The position numbers and the translations under genes are program-made. The notes under the pieces were generated by a model. The model searched no databases, was not told the origin of the DNA, and saw only the letters and a program-made list of their open reading frames with translations. From DASPJR01 sp035628505 (GTDB lineage Bacteria; Planctomycetota; SZUA-567; H5-PLA8), in assembly GCA_035628505.1 (NCBI GenBank), contig DASPJR010000217.1, positions 1 to 16,338 of the forward strand: a DNA stretch of 16,338 nt. Reading direction: 5' to 3'. Positions within the stretch are counted from its first letter, which is position 1; every line of letters starts with the position of its first letter. Positions 1 through 7,537 of this stretch are shown here, one piece after another.

Positions 1-878
1 CCATTGATCTCATAAAAAAAGAGCGACAGATCTACACCCGTTAGTGACCTTGGAATCTGCGAAAACTCTTCGGCATTATGCGGTCCGGTTCCGGTGGCGG
101 CAAAATCTTCTGCGCTCAACGCAATACTGCAGATGCGGCCGCCCGCTGAACACAGCAGGCTCGTCCGTGCCCGTGCTTCAAGCGCGAGCTCGGGCAGCGT
201 TTTATTCAGATAAACCTTCTGCCAAACCGTTTCACTGTCCACGCCCCGCTCGAGAAGTTCCGCGGCCATGCGCATTACTCTCGGGGACGTGTTGCTGTAA
301 GCGAACTGGCCTGTATCGGTGAGCAGCGCGACATAGAGCGCTTGCAGGGCGGTAAAGGGCACCGGCCAGCCGTTGTATGCGGCGAGGAGGAAAATGAGTT
401 CGCCGGTTGCCGCGCATCGGGAATCAACCCAATTGATGGCTCCAAAATTCGGGTTGCCGAGGTGATGATCGATATCGATGACGGCAGCGTTGGCGAACTG
501 TTCGAGCTGCACATTGCCCAGCCGCCGCAGATCCGTTGCGTCCAGAACAAAGAGCAGATCGGAGTCGAACTTGTCGCCAGGCACAAGTGTACGCAGAGGA
601 ACGCGCTCAGCCGGACTTTCGAGCAGGAACTCAAGGCGTCGCGGAACGGGATCCGAATTAATGATCTCTGCATGCTTGCCGAGCTGACGGAGAACAGCGC
701 ACAGCGCAATTTCACTGCCGAGGCAATCCCCGTCCGGCCGCTCGTGTCCGGTGATCACAATATGCTGCGCACGATCGACTCGCTCTCGAATCGAAGCGGC
801 GATAGCGTTATCTGGGCCGTGCCCAAAAACAGGCAGCGGCGCTGCAGAGATAGGCTTCAAAGGTGCAGAATCAGACAA
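1..878 (-). CDS. nrnA: NrnA-like DHH/DHHA1 phosphoesterase (3' end cut by window edge)
   Basis: This frame is open from 878 down to base 1 (292 codons) and continues off the window. It reads as a DHH-family phosphoesterase of the NrnA type: nanoRNase / 3'-phosphoadenosine-5'-phosphate or cyclic-dinucleotide phosphodiesterase, cytoplasmic and metal dependent. Visible motifs, numbering from the TTG start, are the first metal-binding motif HERPDGD (H45, D49, D51), then VLDATD (D113), the signature IDIDHH (DHH at 137-139) and LLTDTGQFAYSNTS (D188). These are the expected Mn-binding ligands in the usual order and spacing. The start of the DHHA1 substrate-binding domain follows (GVDLSLFFYEIN near the edge). 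Family members are about 310-350 residues, so only roughly the last 40 are missing. An in-frame TGA at 956-954 and no ATG or GTG before the first motif make TTG at 878 the best start. Which substrate it prefers cannot be told from sequence. Confidence 0.9.
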   Translation of the reverse strand, partial: MSDSAPLKPISAAPLPVFGHGPDNAIAASIRERVDRAQHIVITGHERPDGDCLGSEIALCAVLRQLGKHAEIINSDPVPRRLEFLLESPAERVPLRTLVPGDKFDSDLLFVLDATDLRRLGNVQLEQFANAAVIDIDHHLGNPNFGAINWVDSRCAATGELIFLLAAYNGWPVPFTALQALYVALLTDTGQFAYSNTSPRVMRMAAELLERGVDSETVWQKVYLNKTLPELALEARARTSLLCSAGGRICSIALSAEDFAATGTGPHNAEEFSQIPRSLTGVDLSLFFYEIN

Positions 879-884
879 CGGATG

Positions 885-890
885 CTCCTC
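885..890 (-). promoter_or_regulatory. Ribosome binding site deciding a TTG start
   Basis: On the minus strand GAGGAG lies six bases upstream of the TTG at 878-876. The frame has no ATG or GTG between its upstream stop (956-954) and the first catalytic motif. This site is therefore the main reason to place the NrnA-like start at a TTG codon. Confidence 0.6.
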
Positions 891-986
891 TATCAGGTGC
901 TGATGCTTGACCTTAGCGACCTGCTCTGAAATTGCGAGGAGAGACTTTTCGCGTCACCTTCCTATGAGGAATCTCCAAAGAAGAGG

Positions 987-1015
987 TGGCCAGTGTGCAA
1001 AAAAGCCTCTATAAT
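987..1015 (+). promoter_or_regulatory. Sigma70-like promoter for the DUF4388 gene
   Basis: TGGCCA (987-992) and a perfect TATAAT (1010-1015) are separated by 17 bases. The -35 matches consensus at four of six positions. Transcription would start near 1022, giving a leader of about 48 bases before the ATG at 1070. It is the only good hexamer pair I noticed in the divergent gap. Housekeeping sigma consensus is assumed for this organism. Confidence 0.45.
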
Positions 1016-1069
1016 CGTTTTGTGCACCTTGTTTTCAGCCACTAACGGACATCAGGACCGTCGCGCCGC

Positions 1070-4000
1070 ATGGGTCTTAAAGGAAATCTTACTACTGTTA
1101 ACCTGTCCGAGGTTTTTCAAAACCTCGCGTCTGCCAACTCGACCGGGCTGCTTCGCGTTCAGGCACCTGAGGGTCCGCGTTTCGTCGAGCTCCAGAATGG
1201 TGCGATTTCCATCGCTGGCCGCTCGGCCGGCCGAGTGATGCTTGGCGATCTTCTCATCGCACGCGGCCTGATCGATGATGCCAGCCTCGAGGAGGCGCTG
1301 CGACAGCAGAAGGAATCCGGCAAAATGCTGGGCGAGGTCCTGCTGCAAACCGGCACCGTCACCATTGAACAGATTGAAAACGCCTTGAAGTTTCAGATTG
1401 AAGAGGAAGTCTGCGAGCTGCTCACGCTGCGCGCCGGAGACTTCGACTTTCTCGATGGAGCCGGGCTGGACACGCGCATCGCTCCCGCCGGCGGACTGGT
1501 GAAGCTTAAGCTCGATCTGCCGCGCCTGCTGCAGGAAGCAGCCAACCGGGCCGAAGAGTGGAAAATCATCGAGCAGCGCATACCCAGCCAGTCGGCGCTT
1601 TTCCAGACAACCGCCGATGGCGATGCCATGCTGCAATCCGGCGAAGGGCTCTCGCCTGAAGGCATGATTCTTCTACGCCTGGTCAAGACGCACCGGACCG
1701 TGGAAGCGATGGTTCAGAAGGCGTGTCTCGGCCGCTTTACCACAAACCGCATGCTTCTGGAACTCACCGACGCGGGGATCATTGCGCCTGCGCCCCTGGG
1801 AGCCTACGAACGTGTCGCGCGCGAGCACCTGGGCCTGAACCGTTTCGACGAGGCGCAGCGTGTCGCCGAGTACCTTGCCGAATTCGGAAGCTCCCAGGAA
1901 CGAGAATCCGGGCGCGCGCTGGTCCAGGAAATTCTGAAGATGCGCAAGCCGGCGGCTCCGACGACCAGCGCCTATGTCAAAGCCGATCCTAAAGTGCGCT
2001 CGGAAGTCATTCGCCGCAATCAGCCCGGGCTCATCATTAAAAAGGAGCAGTCGAGGCTGCCGGTAATCCTCGTGGTGGTCCTGGTGCTCGCCGGCGCCGG
2101 CGTCGGTACGTATTTCCTGTATTCGCGCGAGAAGGGCGGCGAATACACCACCAGCCGCAAGGAATTGGAGCGTGTTGCCAACGAAGCCAAGGAACTCATC
2201 GTCGCGGAAAAGTACCGCGAAGGCCTTCAATTGCTGCGCGGCTTCCGCTCGTTCGATCCCGACATTCAGAAGCAGGCCAACGAGCTCTTCCAAAACCGGC
2301 AGAAGGACGTCGAAGCCAAGCTCATCCAGGAGATCGACAATTTTACGGCGGCGCAGAAATCCGGCAAACCTGAGGAACTTCAAAAGGCGCTTCAGCGCAT
2401 TGAGCCCCTGATCGACATCGAAGTGATGGCTGTGCAGCTTGAAGAGCTGCGTGCGCGCGTGCGAAAAGACGTTCATGCTCTGCACGACCGCGAGATGGCC
2501 CAGAAATTCCAGGCGCGCCTCAAGGAAATTGAAGGTGCTTCAAAAGATAAGAACAAAGATGTCCTGCGTGCCGAGTATGAGAAATTGCTCGCAGAGAAGC
2601 CGCCTGAATCCATCGCCGCGACGCTGCGGGAGTCGATCCTGCAGATTCGAAACACCTCGGCGGAGGCCGCCAGGCTTTCAGCCAAGGCCGCTGAACACAA
2701 AAAAGAAGGTGACTACGAATTTGCCCGCATGCTCTACGAGCGCGTTCGACAGCAGGCACCGGGCAGCGAAAGAGCTGAGGAAGCGGAGAAGGCTCTGGCT
2801 GAAATGTCCTCGGCATCTGCCGCGGCACAGACGCGCTTTGATGGCATACAGGCAATGATTACGCAGGGCAAAACTCAGGAAGCTGCGAGCGCTTTGCAGA
2901 AATTCCTCGATGAAAAGCCACCGCAGCAGCAGTTCGTTCGCGCGCTTATGGCTCTGCAGGGGTTGAGCACTGACAACGAAGCGGCACTTGTCGCAACCTT
3001 GAAATCAGCGCAGGCACAGTATGACAAGGCGCCGGCTGAAGCGCGCAAAAAGATCATCGAATTGGCCGAGCAGAACCGCTACTCGCGCACGGCGCAGAAT
3101 GCCGCGCTTAAAGTGCGCGTGACCAGCGTTCCGGCCGGCGCGGCGGTTCTGGTGAATGGCAAGAATGCCGGCACAACCCCCGCCAATGTAGACGTTCCTG
3201 CGCTTGGGCTCGTGCGGCTTACGGTCTCCAGCGAGGGCTTTGAATCAGCGGACGCCGTGAAGACCGACTGGCGGGACGAGCAACTGAGCGTCGCGCTAAA
3301 TCGTATAGCGGCCACGACGGCACTCCTTCCGGCGCCTGCCCGCAACGGTCTCAGCATCATGCACGACAACATCATCGTTGCCGGAGGCGGTGAAGCAATC
3401 TTCTGTCCGCGCCGGACGTTCAAACCCCTAAACCGGATTCGTCTTGCCAAAACGGGTGATAACGAAAACACGGCGCCGCTGCTGGCTTATGGCGGCGAAG
3501 TTTTCATTCCGCAGAAGATGGAAAACGCACTGTGCCGCGTCGAGCCAATGAAAGGCAGCGTGACTCGCATTCTTCTGGACAAGCCGGCGACCAGCACGCC
3601 GATTCTCTATGAAACGCGAGATGAAACGTCCGTTAAGCTGCTCGGACTGGCGACTGAATCGGGTTTCGAATCGTATGTTTACGAAGATGGAAAGTCGAAG
3701 CACCAGACGCACCTTGCAGGCGCGGGTTCGCCGCCGATTGGCATCGCTTACGACGGCGAGTTCTTCTATCTGCCGCGTCCTGAAAAGATCTTAAGCGCCG
3801 TCAGCGGGTTGACAGGCTTGAAGAAATGGGACGCCGCCGCCTCTGGTGAAATCTCGGGCGCTCCGGCACTCGATAAGGCCCGCGGCATCGTCGCTGTTGC
3901 CGCCGTGAACGGAACCGTCAGCGGCTTTGAACTTAAAGGCGGAAAGGAAAAGTGGAAGCAGGAGCTGGGCGGCGAAGCCCGCTTCGGACTGCTCGCGCTC

Positions 4001-4333
4001 ACTTCCGGCTTCCTGGCACTGCAGGCGGACGGGAAAGTGAAGGTGCTCGCCGTCGACACAGGAACGCCAGGCGCATCGGTGGAACTTAGCGGCACGCCGG
4101 TACTGCCCGCTCAAGTCGCTGGCAGCACCACTCAGGTCGCCGCAATCCTCGTCGCCACAGAACACAAGACCGATGCGGGCGCGCAACATTTCCTCTACGC
4201 GCTCTCGCCCGCTGCCGATGCCATTCTCTGGCGCGCTGCGCTGCCTGCTAAAGCTGTGGCGCTTACGTCCGACGGCGAGCGCGCGTTCGTCTCGACGGAA
4301 GATAATTTGCTGCAGGCTTATTCGGTGAAGTAG
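1070..4333 (+). CDS. DUF4388/MshEN-like, single-TM, PEGA and beta-propeller membrane protein
   Basis: The product is 1087 residues. Residues 1-55 and about 110-170 look like a DUF4388 (PATAN-type) domain. It is interrupted by two 24-residue MshEN/GspE-N-type motifs (57-80 and 86-109, each starting MLG and ending in Gln) separated by KESGK. A winged-helix-like and helical part (about 195-290) follows, then one hydrophobic segment at 330-351 after basic residues. With no signal peptide, the N-terminus is expected in the cytoplasm and residues 352-1087 outside the inner membrane. That part holds a long charged, Ala-rich helical stalk with TPR-like repeats (about 355-675), a PEGA domain (about 682-730, with PAGAAVLVNG and GTTPA) and a propeller-like C-terminus (about 755-1087) with PQQ/WD40-type blades such as GLKKWDAAASGEISGAPALD. 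The ATG has only a weak AGGA about 12 bases upstream, but the DUF4388 homology begins right at this Met. The role is inferred as transmembrane signalling or surface scaffolding; partners are unknown. Confidence 0.88.
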   Translation: MGLKGNLTTVNLSEVFQNLASANSTGLLRVQAPEGPRFVELQNGAISIAGRSAGRVMLGDLLIARGLIDDASLEEALRQQKESGKMLGEVLLQTGTVTIEQIENALKFQIEEEVCELLTLRAGDFDFLDGAGLDTRIAPAGGLVKLKLDLPRLLQEAANRAEEWKIIEQRIPSQSALFQTTADGDAMLQSGEGLSPEGMILLRLVKTHRTVEAMVQKACLGRFTTNRMLLELTDAGIIAPAPLGAYERVAREHLGLNRFDEAQRVAEYLAEFGSSQERESGRALVQEILKMRKPAAPTTSAYVKADPKVRSEVIRRNQPGLIIKKEQSRLPVILVVVLVLAGAGVGTYFLYSREKGGEYTTSRKELERVANEAKELIVAEKYREGLQLLRGFRSFDPDIQKQANELFQNRQKDVEAKLIQEIDNFTAAQKSGKPEELQKALQRIEPLIDIEVMAVQLEELRARVRKDVHALHDREMAQKFQARLKEIEGASKDKNKDVLRAEYEKLLAEKPPESIAATLRESILQIRNTSAEAARLSAKAAEHKKEGDYEFARMLYERVRQQAPGSERAEEAEKALAEMSSASAAAQTRFDGIQAMITQGKTQEAASALQKFLDEKPPQQQFVRALMALQGLSTDNEAALVATLKSAQAQYDKAPAEARKKIIELAEQNRYSRTAQNAALKVRVTSVPAGAAVLVNGKNAGTTPANVDVPALGLVRLTVSSEGFESADAVKTDWRDEQLSVALNRIAATTALLPAPARNGLSIMHDNIIVAGGGEAIFCPRRTFKPLNRIRLAKTGDNENTAPLLAYGGEVFIPQKMENALCRVEPMKGSVTRILLDKPATSTPILYETRDETSVKLLGLATESGFESYVYEDGKSKHQTHLAGAGSPPIGIAYDGEFFYLPRPEKILSAVSGLTGLKKWDAAASGEISGAPALDKARGIVAVAAVNGTVSGFELKGGKEKWKQELGGEARFGLLALTSGFLALQADGKVKVLAVDTGTPGASVELSGTPVLPAQVAGSTTQVAAILVATEHKTDAGAQHFLYALSPAADAILWRAALPAKAVALTSDGERAFVSTEDNLLQAYSVK
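1238..1396 (+). other. MshEN-like tandem 24-5-24 motif inside the DUF4388 protein
   Basis: Residues 57-80 (MLGDLLIARG to ALRQQ), a five-residue spacer (81-85, KESGK) and residues 86-109 (MLGEVLLQTG to ALKFQ) reproduce the two-motif spacing known for MshEN cyclic-di-GMP-binding domains. The Leu-Gly, internal Gly, Leu/Ile and terminal Gln positions are kept in both halves. The Arg that normally precedes Leu-Gly is Met in both copies, so nucleotide binding is uncertain. The fold is likely; the ligand is not shown. Confidence 0.6.
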
Positions 4334-4385
4334 TCTTTAAGAAACCTCAAGGACGCTAAGGCGCCGAGACCGCCCTGATAATAGA

Positions 4386-4532
4386 TCACCTGCAATAGCT
4401 GAGCGTTTCACCTGGCGCGCTCGTCATTGTCCTCCTCAGGCTGTCGAAATCGGTTCCTTCAAACTCCACGCCGCGGAGCCGCACGCGCAGCGTTTTGCCA
4501 TCGTTGTGAATGACGCTTAGCGCCTTGGCCGT
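4386..4532 (-). pseudogene. Possible remnant of a small gene
   Basis: On the minus strand a frame ending in TGA at 4388-4386 reads smoothly for 48 codons with protein-like composition (for example KTLRVRLRGVEFEGTDFDSL and SAPGETLSYCR). A TGA at 4535-4533 closes it upstream and there is no ATG or GTG near its beginning. It could be the 3' end of a decayed gene, or a chance open frame in GC-rich DNA. I do not recognise the family. It lies between the convergent ends of the DUF4388 gene and the last DUF6797 gene, downstream of that gene's terminator. Confidence 0.25.
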
Positions 4533-4558
4533 TCAATAAGAAACGAAAGGCCGCCAAT

Positions 4559-4589
4559 AAAAACGTCCAGGGCGGACTGCCCCTGGACG
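4559..4589 (-). terminator. Intrinsic terminator after the PA14-DUF6797 gene
   Basis: A perfect nine-base-pair stem CGTCCAGGG/CCCTGGACG (4564-4572 with 4581-4589) encloses an eight-base loop. On the minus strand it is followed by five T residues (4563-4559). It sits about 28 bases past the stop codon at 4618. It is a classical Rho-independent terminator in the minus direction. The plus direction lacks a T run, so it does not serve the convergent gene. Confidence 0.85.
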
Positions 4590-4617
4590 CCTGCTCCAGC
4601 TTGGTAAAGTGCGCCGC

Positions 4618-7467
4618 TTAGTTCTGCGGCACCTTGTTGATCGTGTGCAGGAGGTCCTGGACGATTTCTTTTCCGTCCGCGGCTTTGATTTTGTACTTGA
4701 TGAACTGCTGGTGGACCGGCTTGATTTCCGGGATCTCCAGCGAGACCGTCTTGCCGTCCGCGGAGAGCTTCACCGACTTGATCGTCACCGGATCGCGACC
4801 CTTCTTCTTTTCATCGGAAGGCTTGTAGTCGTCGGAACCGTAACCGGAGGTGCGCTTCAGGTTGCAGCATTCGGCACCCCAGTTCTGCAGGTCGGTCGCC
4901 GACGCCGGATCCAGCGCGCAGCTGAAGGTAATGTCGATGCCAGTCTTCTTGACGTGGAATTCCATCGGCATATACGCCTGCGTTCCGGTGTAGCGCACGC
5001 GGCAGAAGCAGCCGTCTTTGCCGGCCGACGTCTGCCAGCCCTTCATGCCGCTCAGGTACATCTGCCCATCGATCGGGTGAACGCGGCCGCGCATGATTCC
5101 GCTGGGGAAGGTGAACGGCATCTTCGTCACGCCGCCCTGCACTTCGCCGTCCACAGTTTCGTACATGACGTGATAGAAGAGACACTTGCCATACGACATG
5201 TGGAAGAGATGACCGGCGAAAGGTCCAGCTTTCGGGCCCGCCCAGATCTGTCCGCCTGAAGAGTTATCGGCGCTCATCGGCAGCCAGCAGATCGGGTTAT
5301 CGCGCGGCGATTCCTTCTTCGCATTCTCGTGCAGATTCTGAACGTGTCCGTAGAACTTGCCGGGTCTGACCAGGTTGATCGGGCAGGACGGCGTCCACGT
5401 TCCCTGGTTGTCGCCAGTGGTCAGCTCGCCATTCGGGCCAAGGCCCATGCCATTCGGCGCCCGGAAGCCGACGGCGACGATCTCTGTCTTGCTGCCGTCC
5501 TTGCTCACCTTCAGCATCGTGCCGCTGTGGATGGTACCCTGGTGGCCAAGGTCGCTGCCCTTCATGTAGTAGAAGTTGCCGTCCTTGTCCGTGTGCAGGT
5601 CATGAGCGAACTCGTGGTAACTCACCTGGACCATGCAGTCGTTGTTGAAGTTTTCATAGAAGTCGGCTTCGCCGTCGTTGTTGAGGTCATGCAGGCGTGT
5701 GATCTGATCGCGGCCGGTGACATAGATCACGTCATCGACTATCTTCAAGCCGAGCGCCTGGAAGAGGCCTGTGGCGTAGCGTTTCCATTCGAGTTTTTCG
5801 AGCTTGGCATCGATTCCCGAAACGATCCACACGTCGCCGTCGATGTTGGCGATCGCGGCGCGGCCGTCTTTGAAGAAGTCTACGCCGGTCATGCGCATGT
5901 AACTGTTGTAGGGATTGTCGTACGGCACGGTAAGCACGTCCATCGCCCAGCCGCCCATGTCTTCGCCTACAACGCCCTGCGTCGTCAGCACTTCTTTCCA
6001 GCGTCCCGGGCCACCCTTGGTCAGAGCCGTCAGATCAGCAGCGGGCGCCGCGGATTTTACGGCGCTGGCGAACTTCGGCAGATCCGCGCTGGGGCAGCTG
6101 GCGATCAGCACCTGCAGCTTTGTGGGAGCCGAAATCGCCGGCAGCTTGAGATGCACCGAACCTTCCGCGGTGACTTCCCAGGTCGTGCCTTCCGGCGCGC
6201 CAACGGCGGCAGCGGCAACGGTCGTGCCTGCATCGTCGAGGTACGCGAAGTGTGTGCCTGCAGGGCCGCTCTTGTCGGTGCCGCTCGTGGCACCCAGCGC
6301 GGCGACAGCACCGGTGGTTTTTTCCTTTTCAAAGACGAGCATCGCCAGCGGCGCGCTGGATTTGTCGATGTTCAGCGTGCGCGAGAAGACATTGATATTG
6401 TCCTTCGGGTTCATCTCGAAACCTTCGAGGACATTGGCGCCCTGGACCGTGTAGGAAACGACGACCTTGTCGCCGTGCAGGTAGAGCCCCTTGTACTTGG
6501 CCCAGTCTGCCGGCAGTGGACCAAAGGGCCTGGCGCGCGGATCTTTCCACTCGCTGCCCTTCGCCCAGCCCGGGTTGCCGTGTTTCGTTCCGAATGCCGG
6601 CGCGCCGTTGATTGACGGCTGGCCTTCCAGGCCGTCGCGGCCCTTGGCCATCTTGATGAACTTTCCGTCGCTGTTCGTCCAGCCGACGGAAACGCGCATC
6701 ACGTCGGTGTCAAAGCAGATGCCGCTGAGTTTGTCGGCTCCCAGCTTGATTGCCAGGCCCTTGTGCGTGGAGTTGTTCTTGTGCGGGTACTGTGCCATCA
6801 GCGTCCCGGTCTGGTACGGGCCAAACTCCATGGCTTCGAATTTGCCGGGCTTGGGCGGCGGCTTGGGAGCACTTGCAACCTTGTCTGATTTGCCGCCAAC
6901 GCGCTTTTCCCAAGCGGCCTTGTCGTACTCAATGTTCCCGGCGCCCTTTTTGTGGAAGAGAACTTTATCCGGGATCGGCTCCTGCTTGCCTTTGGGCGGC
7001 TGCCAGGAAAGGATGCAACCGGCTTCGCCGCCGCCTTCGAAGTACTCAAGCTTGATCTCGTGGTTGCCGGCTTTCAGATCGACGCTGCCGTTGGCTTCCT
7101 GCATCGCGTGGATGCCGCCATTGTCGACGATCTTCTTGCCATTGATAAACAGGCGCGTGCCATCGTCAGACTCGGTCATGAAGTGGTAGTTGCCGGCCGT
7201 CTCAATCTTGAGGATGCCCGTCCAGCGCGCGGCAAAGTTGTCGCTCATCTTGATGCCGTGGAAGTCGCCGGCAACCAGGGGGAAATTGACCTGTTTGTCG
7301 ACGCGCACGTACGTCGGCTTCTTGCCGGTCAGGTCCACAAAGTCGCTCGGCGGCGAACCCAGGTCCAGGTATTCGCCAACCAGCCCGGGAACCAACTCGT
7401 CTTCCGCCCGAACGGCGCTGCTGAACGCCGCAATGATGGCGATAAGTAAAAGTGCTGCTCGTTGCAT
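4618..7467 (-). CDS. Secreted PA14-DUF6797 beta-propeller protein (paralog A)
   Basis: The product is 949 residues. A Sec signal peptide (residues 1-21, SSAVRA before EDE) is followed by a PA14 domain (about 28-175, with GEYLD, SDDGTRLFINGKKIVDNGG and GNHEIKLEYF), typically a carbohydrate-contact module. A Pro/Lys-rich linker (about 195-210) leads to DUF6797 (about 210-400, with ICFDTDVMRVSVGW and WAKYKGLYLHGDKV). Next is a glucose/sorbosone-dehydrogenase-like NHL propeller (about 490-825, with GDVWIVSGID, RAPNGMGLGPNGE and GMKGWQTSAGKDGC), then a beta-sandwich C-terminus (about 830-949) of the kind common in PVC secreted proteins. An EF-hand-like loop DLNNDGEADFYE lies near residue 593. No CxxCH haem motif is present. 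AGGGGAG lies six bases before the ATG. It is the last gene of a likely two-gene unit with its paralog 70 bp upstream. Enzymatic activity and substrate are unknown. Confidence 0.88.
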   Translation of the reverse strand: MQRAALLLIAIIAAFSSAVRAEDELVPGLVGEYLDLGSPPSDFVDLTGKKPTYVRVDKQVNFPLVAGDFHGIKMSDNFAARWTGILKIETAGNYHFMTESDDGTRLFINGKKIVDNGGIHAMQEANGSVDLKAGNHEIKLEYFEGGGEAGCILSWQPPKGKQEPIPDKVLFHKKGAGNIEYDKAAWEKRVGGKSDKVASAPKPPPKPGKFEAMEFGPYQTGTLMAQYPHKNNSTHKGLAIKLGADKLSGICFDTDVMRVSVGWTNSDGKFIKMAKGRDGLEGQPSINGAPAFGTKHGNPGWAKGSEWKDPRARPFGPLPADWAKYKGLYLHGDKVVVSYTVQGANVLEGFEMNPKDNINVFSRTLNIDKSSAPLAMLVFEKEKTTGAVAALGATSGTDKSGPAGTHFAYLDDAGTTVAAAAVGAPEGTTWEVTAEGSVHLKLPAISAPTKLQVLIASCPSADLPKFASAVKSAAPAADLTALTKGGPGRWKEVLTTQGVVGEDMGGWAMDVLTVPYDNPYNSYMRMTGVDFFKDGRAAIANIDGDVWIVSGIDAKLEKLEWKRYATGLFQALGLKIVDDVIYVTGRDQITRLHDLNNDGEADFYENFNNDCMVQVSYHEFAHDLHTDKDGNFYYMKGSDLGHQGTIHSGTMLKVSKDGSKTEIVAVGFRAPNGMGLGPNGELTTGDNQGTWTPSCPINLVRPGKFYGHVQNLHENAKKESPRDNPICWLPMSADNSSGGQIWAGPKAGPFAGHLFHMSYGKCLFYHVMYETVDGEVQGGVTKMPFTFPSGIMRGRVHPIDGQMYLSGMKGWQTSAGKDGCFCRVRYTGTQAYMPMEFHVKKTGIDITFSCALDPASATDLQNWGAECCNLKRTSGYGSDDYKPSDEKKKGRDPVTIKSVKLSADGKTVSLEIPEIKPVHQQFIKYKIKAADGKEIVQDLLHTINKVPQN

Positions 7468-7485
7468 TCGTTTCTCCCCTTAACG

Positions 7486-7523
7486 GTTTCTGGTCTTCGA
7501 ACCAGAAACTAGAAACCAGAAAC
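7486..7523 (-). repeat. Intergenic hairpin with a third repeat copy between paralogs B and A
   Basis: GTTTCTGGT (7486-7494) pairs perfectly with ACCAGAAAC (7501-7509) across a six-base loop containing TTCGA. A second ACCAGAAAC follows at 7515-7523. In the minus-strand transcript the hairpin falls six bases upstream of the AGGGGAG ribosome site of paralog A. No T run follows, so it does not look like a terminator. It may be a processing or stabilising element, or a dispersed intergenic repeat. Confidence 0.6.
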
Positions 7524-7537
7524 CCGAATCCTCGTCG

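Noticed and set aside
342..929. 195-residue plus-strand open frame over the left end
   Set aside because: It is antisense to the NrnA-like frame, whose catalytic motifs are unmistakable; its own product has no recognisable features.
1673..2485. 270-codon minus-strand frame within the DUF4388 gene
   Set aside because: Antisense to a convincing coding frame; composition is Leu/Phe/Arg-rich and not protein-like.
5329..6615. Long plus-strand frame (428 codons) opposite paralog A
   Set aside because: It is an antisense shadow from GC-biased third positions; the product is Val/Arg/Ala/His-rich without domains, while the minus strand encodes DUF6797.
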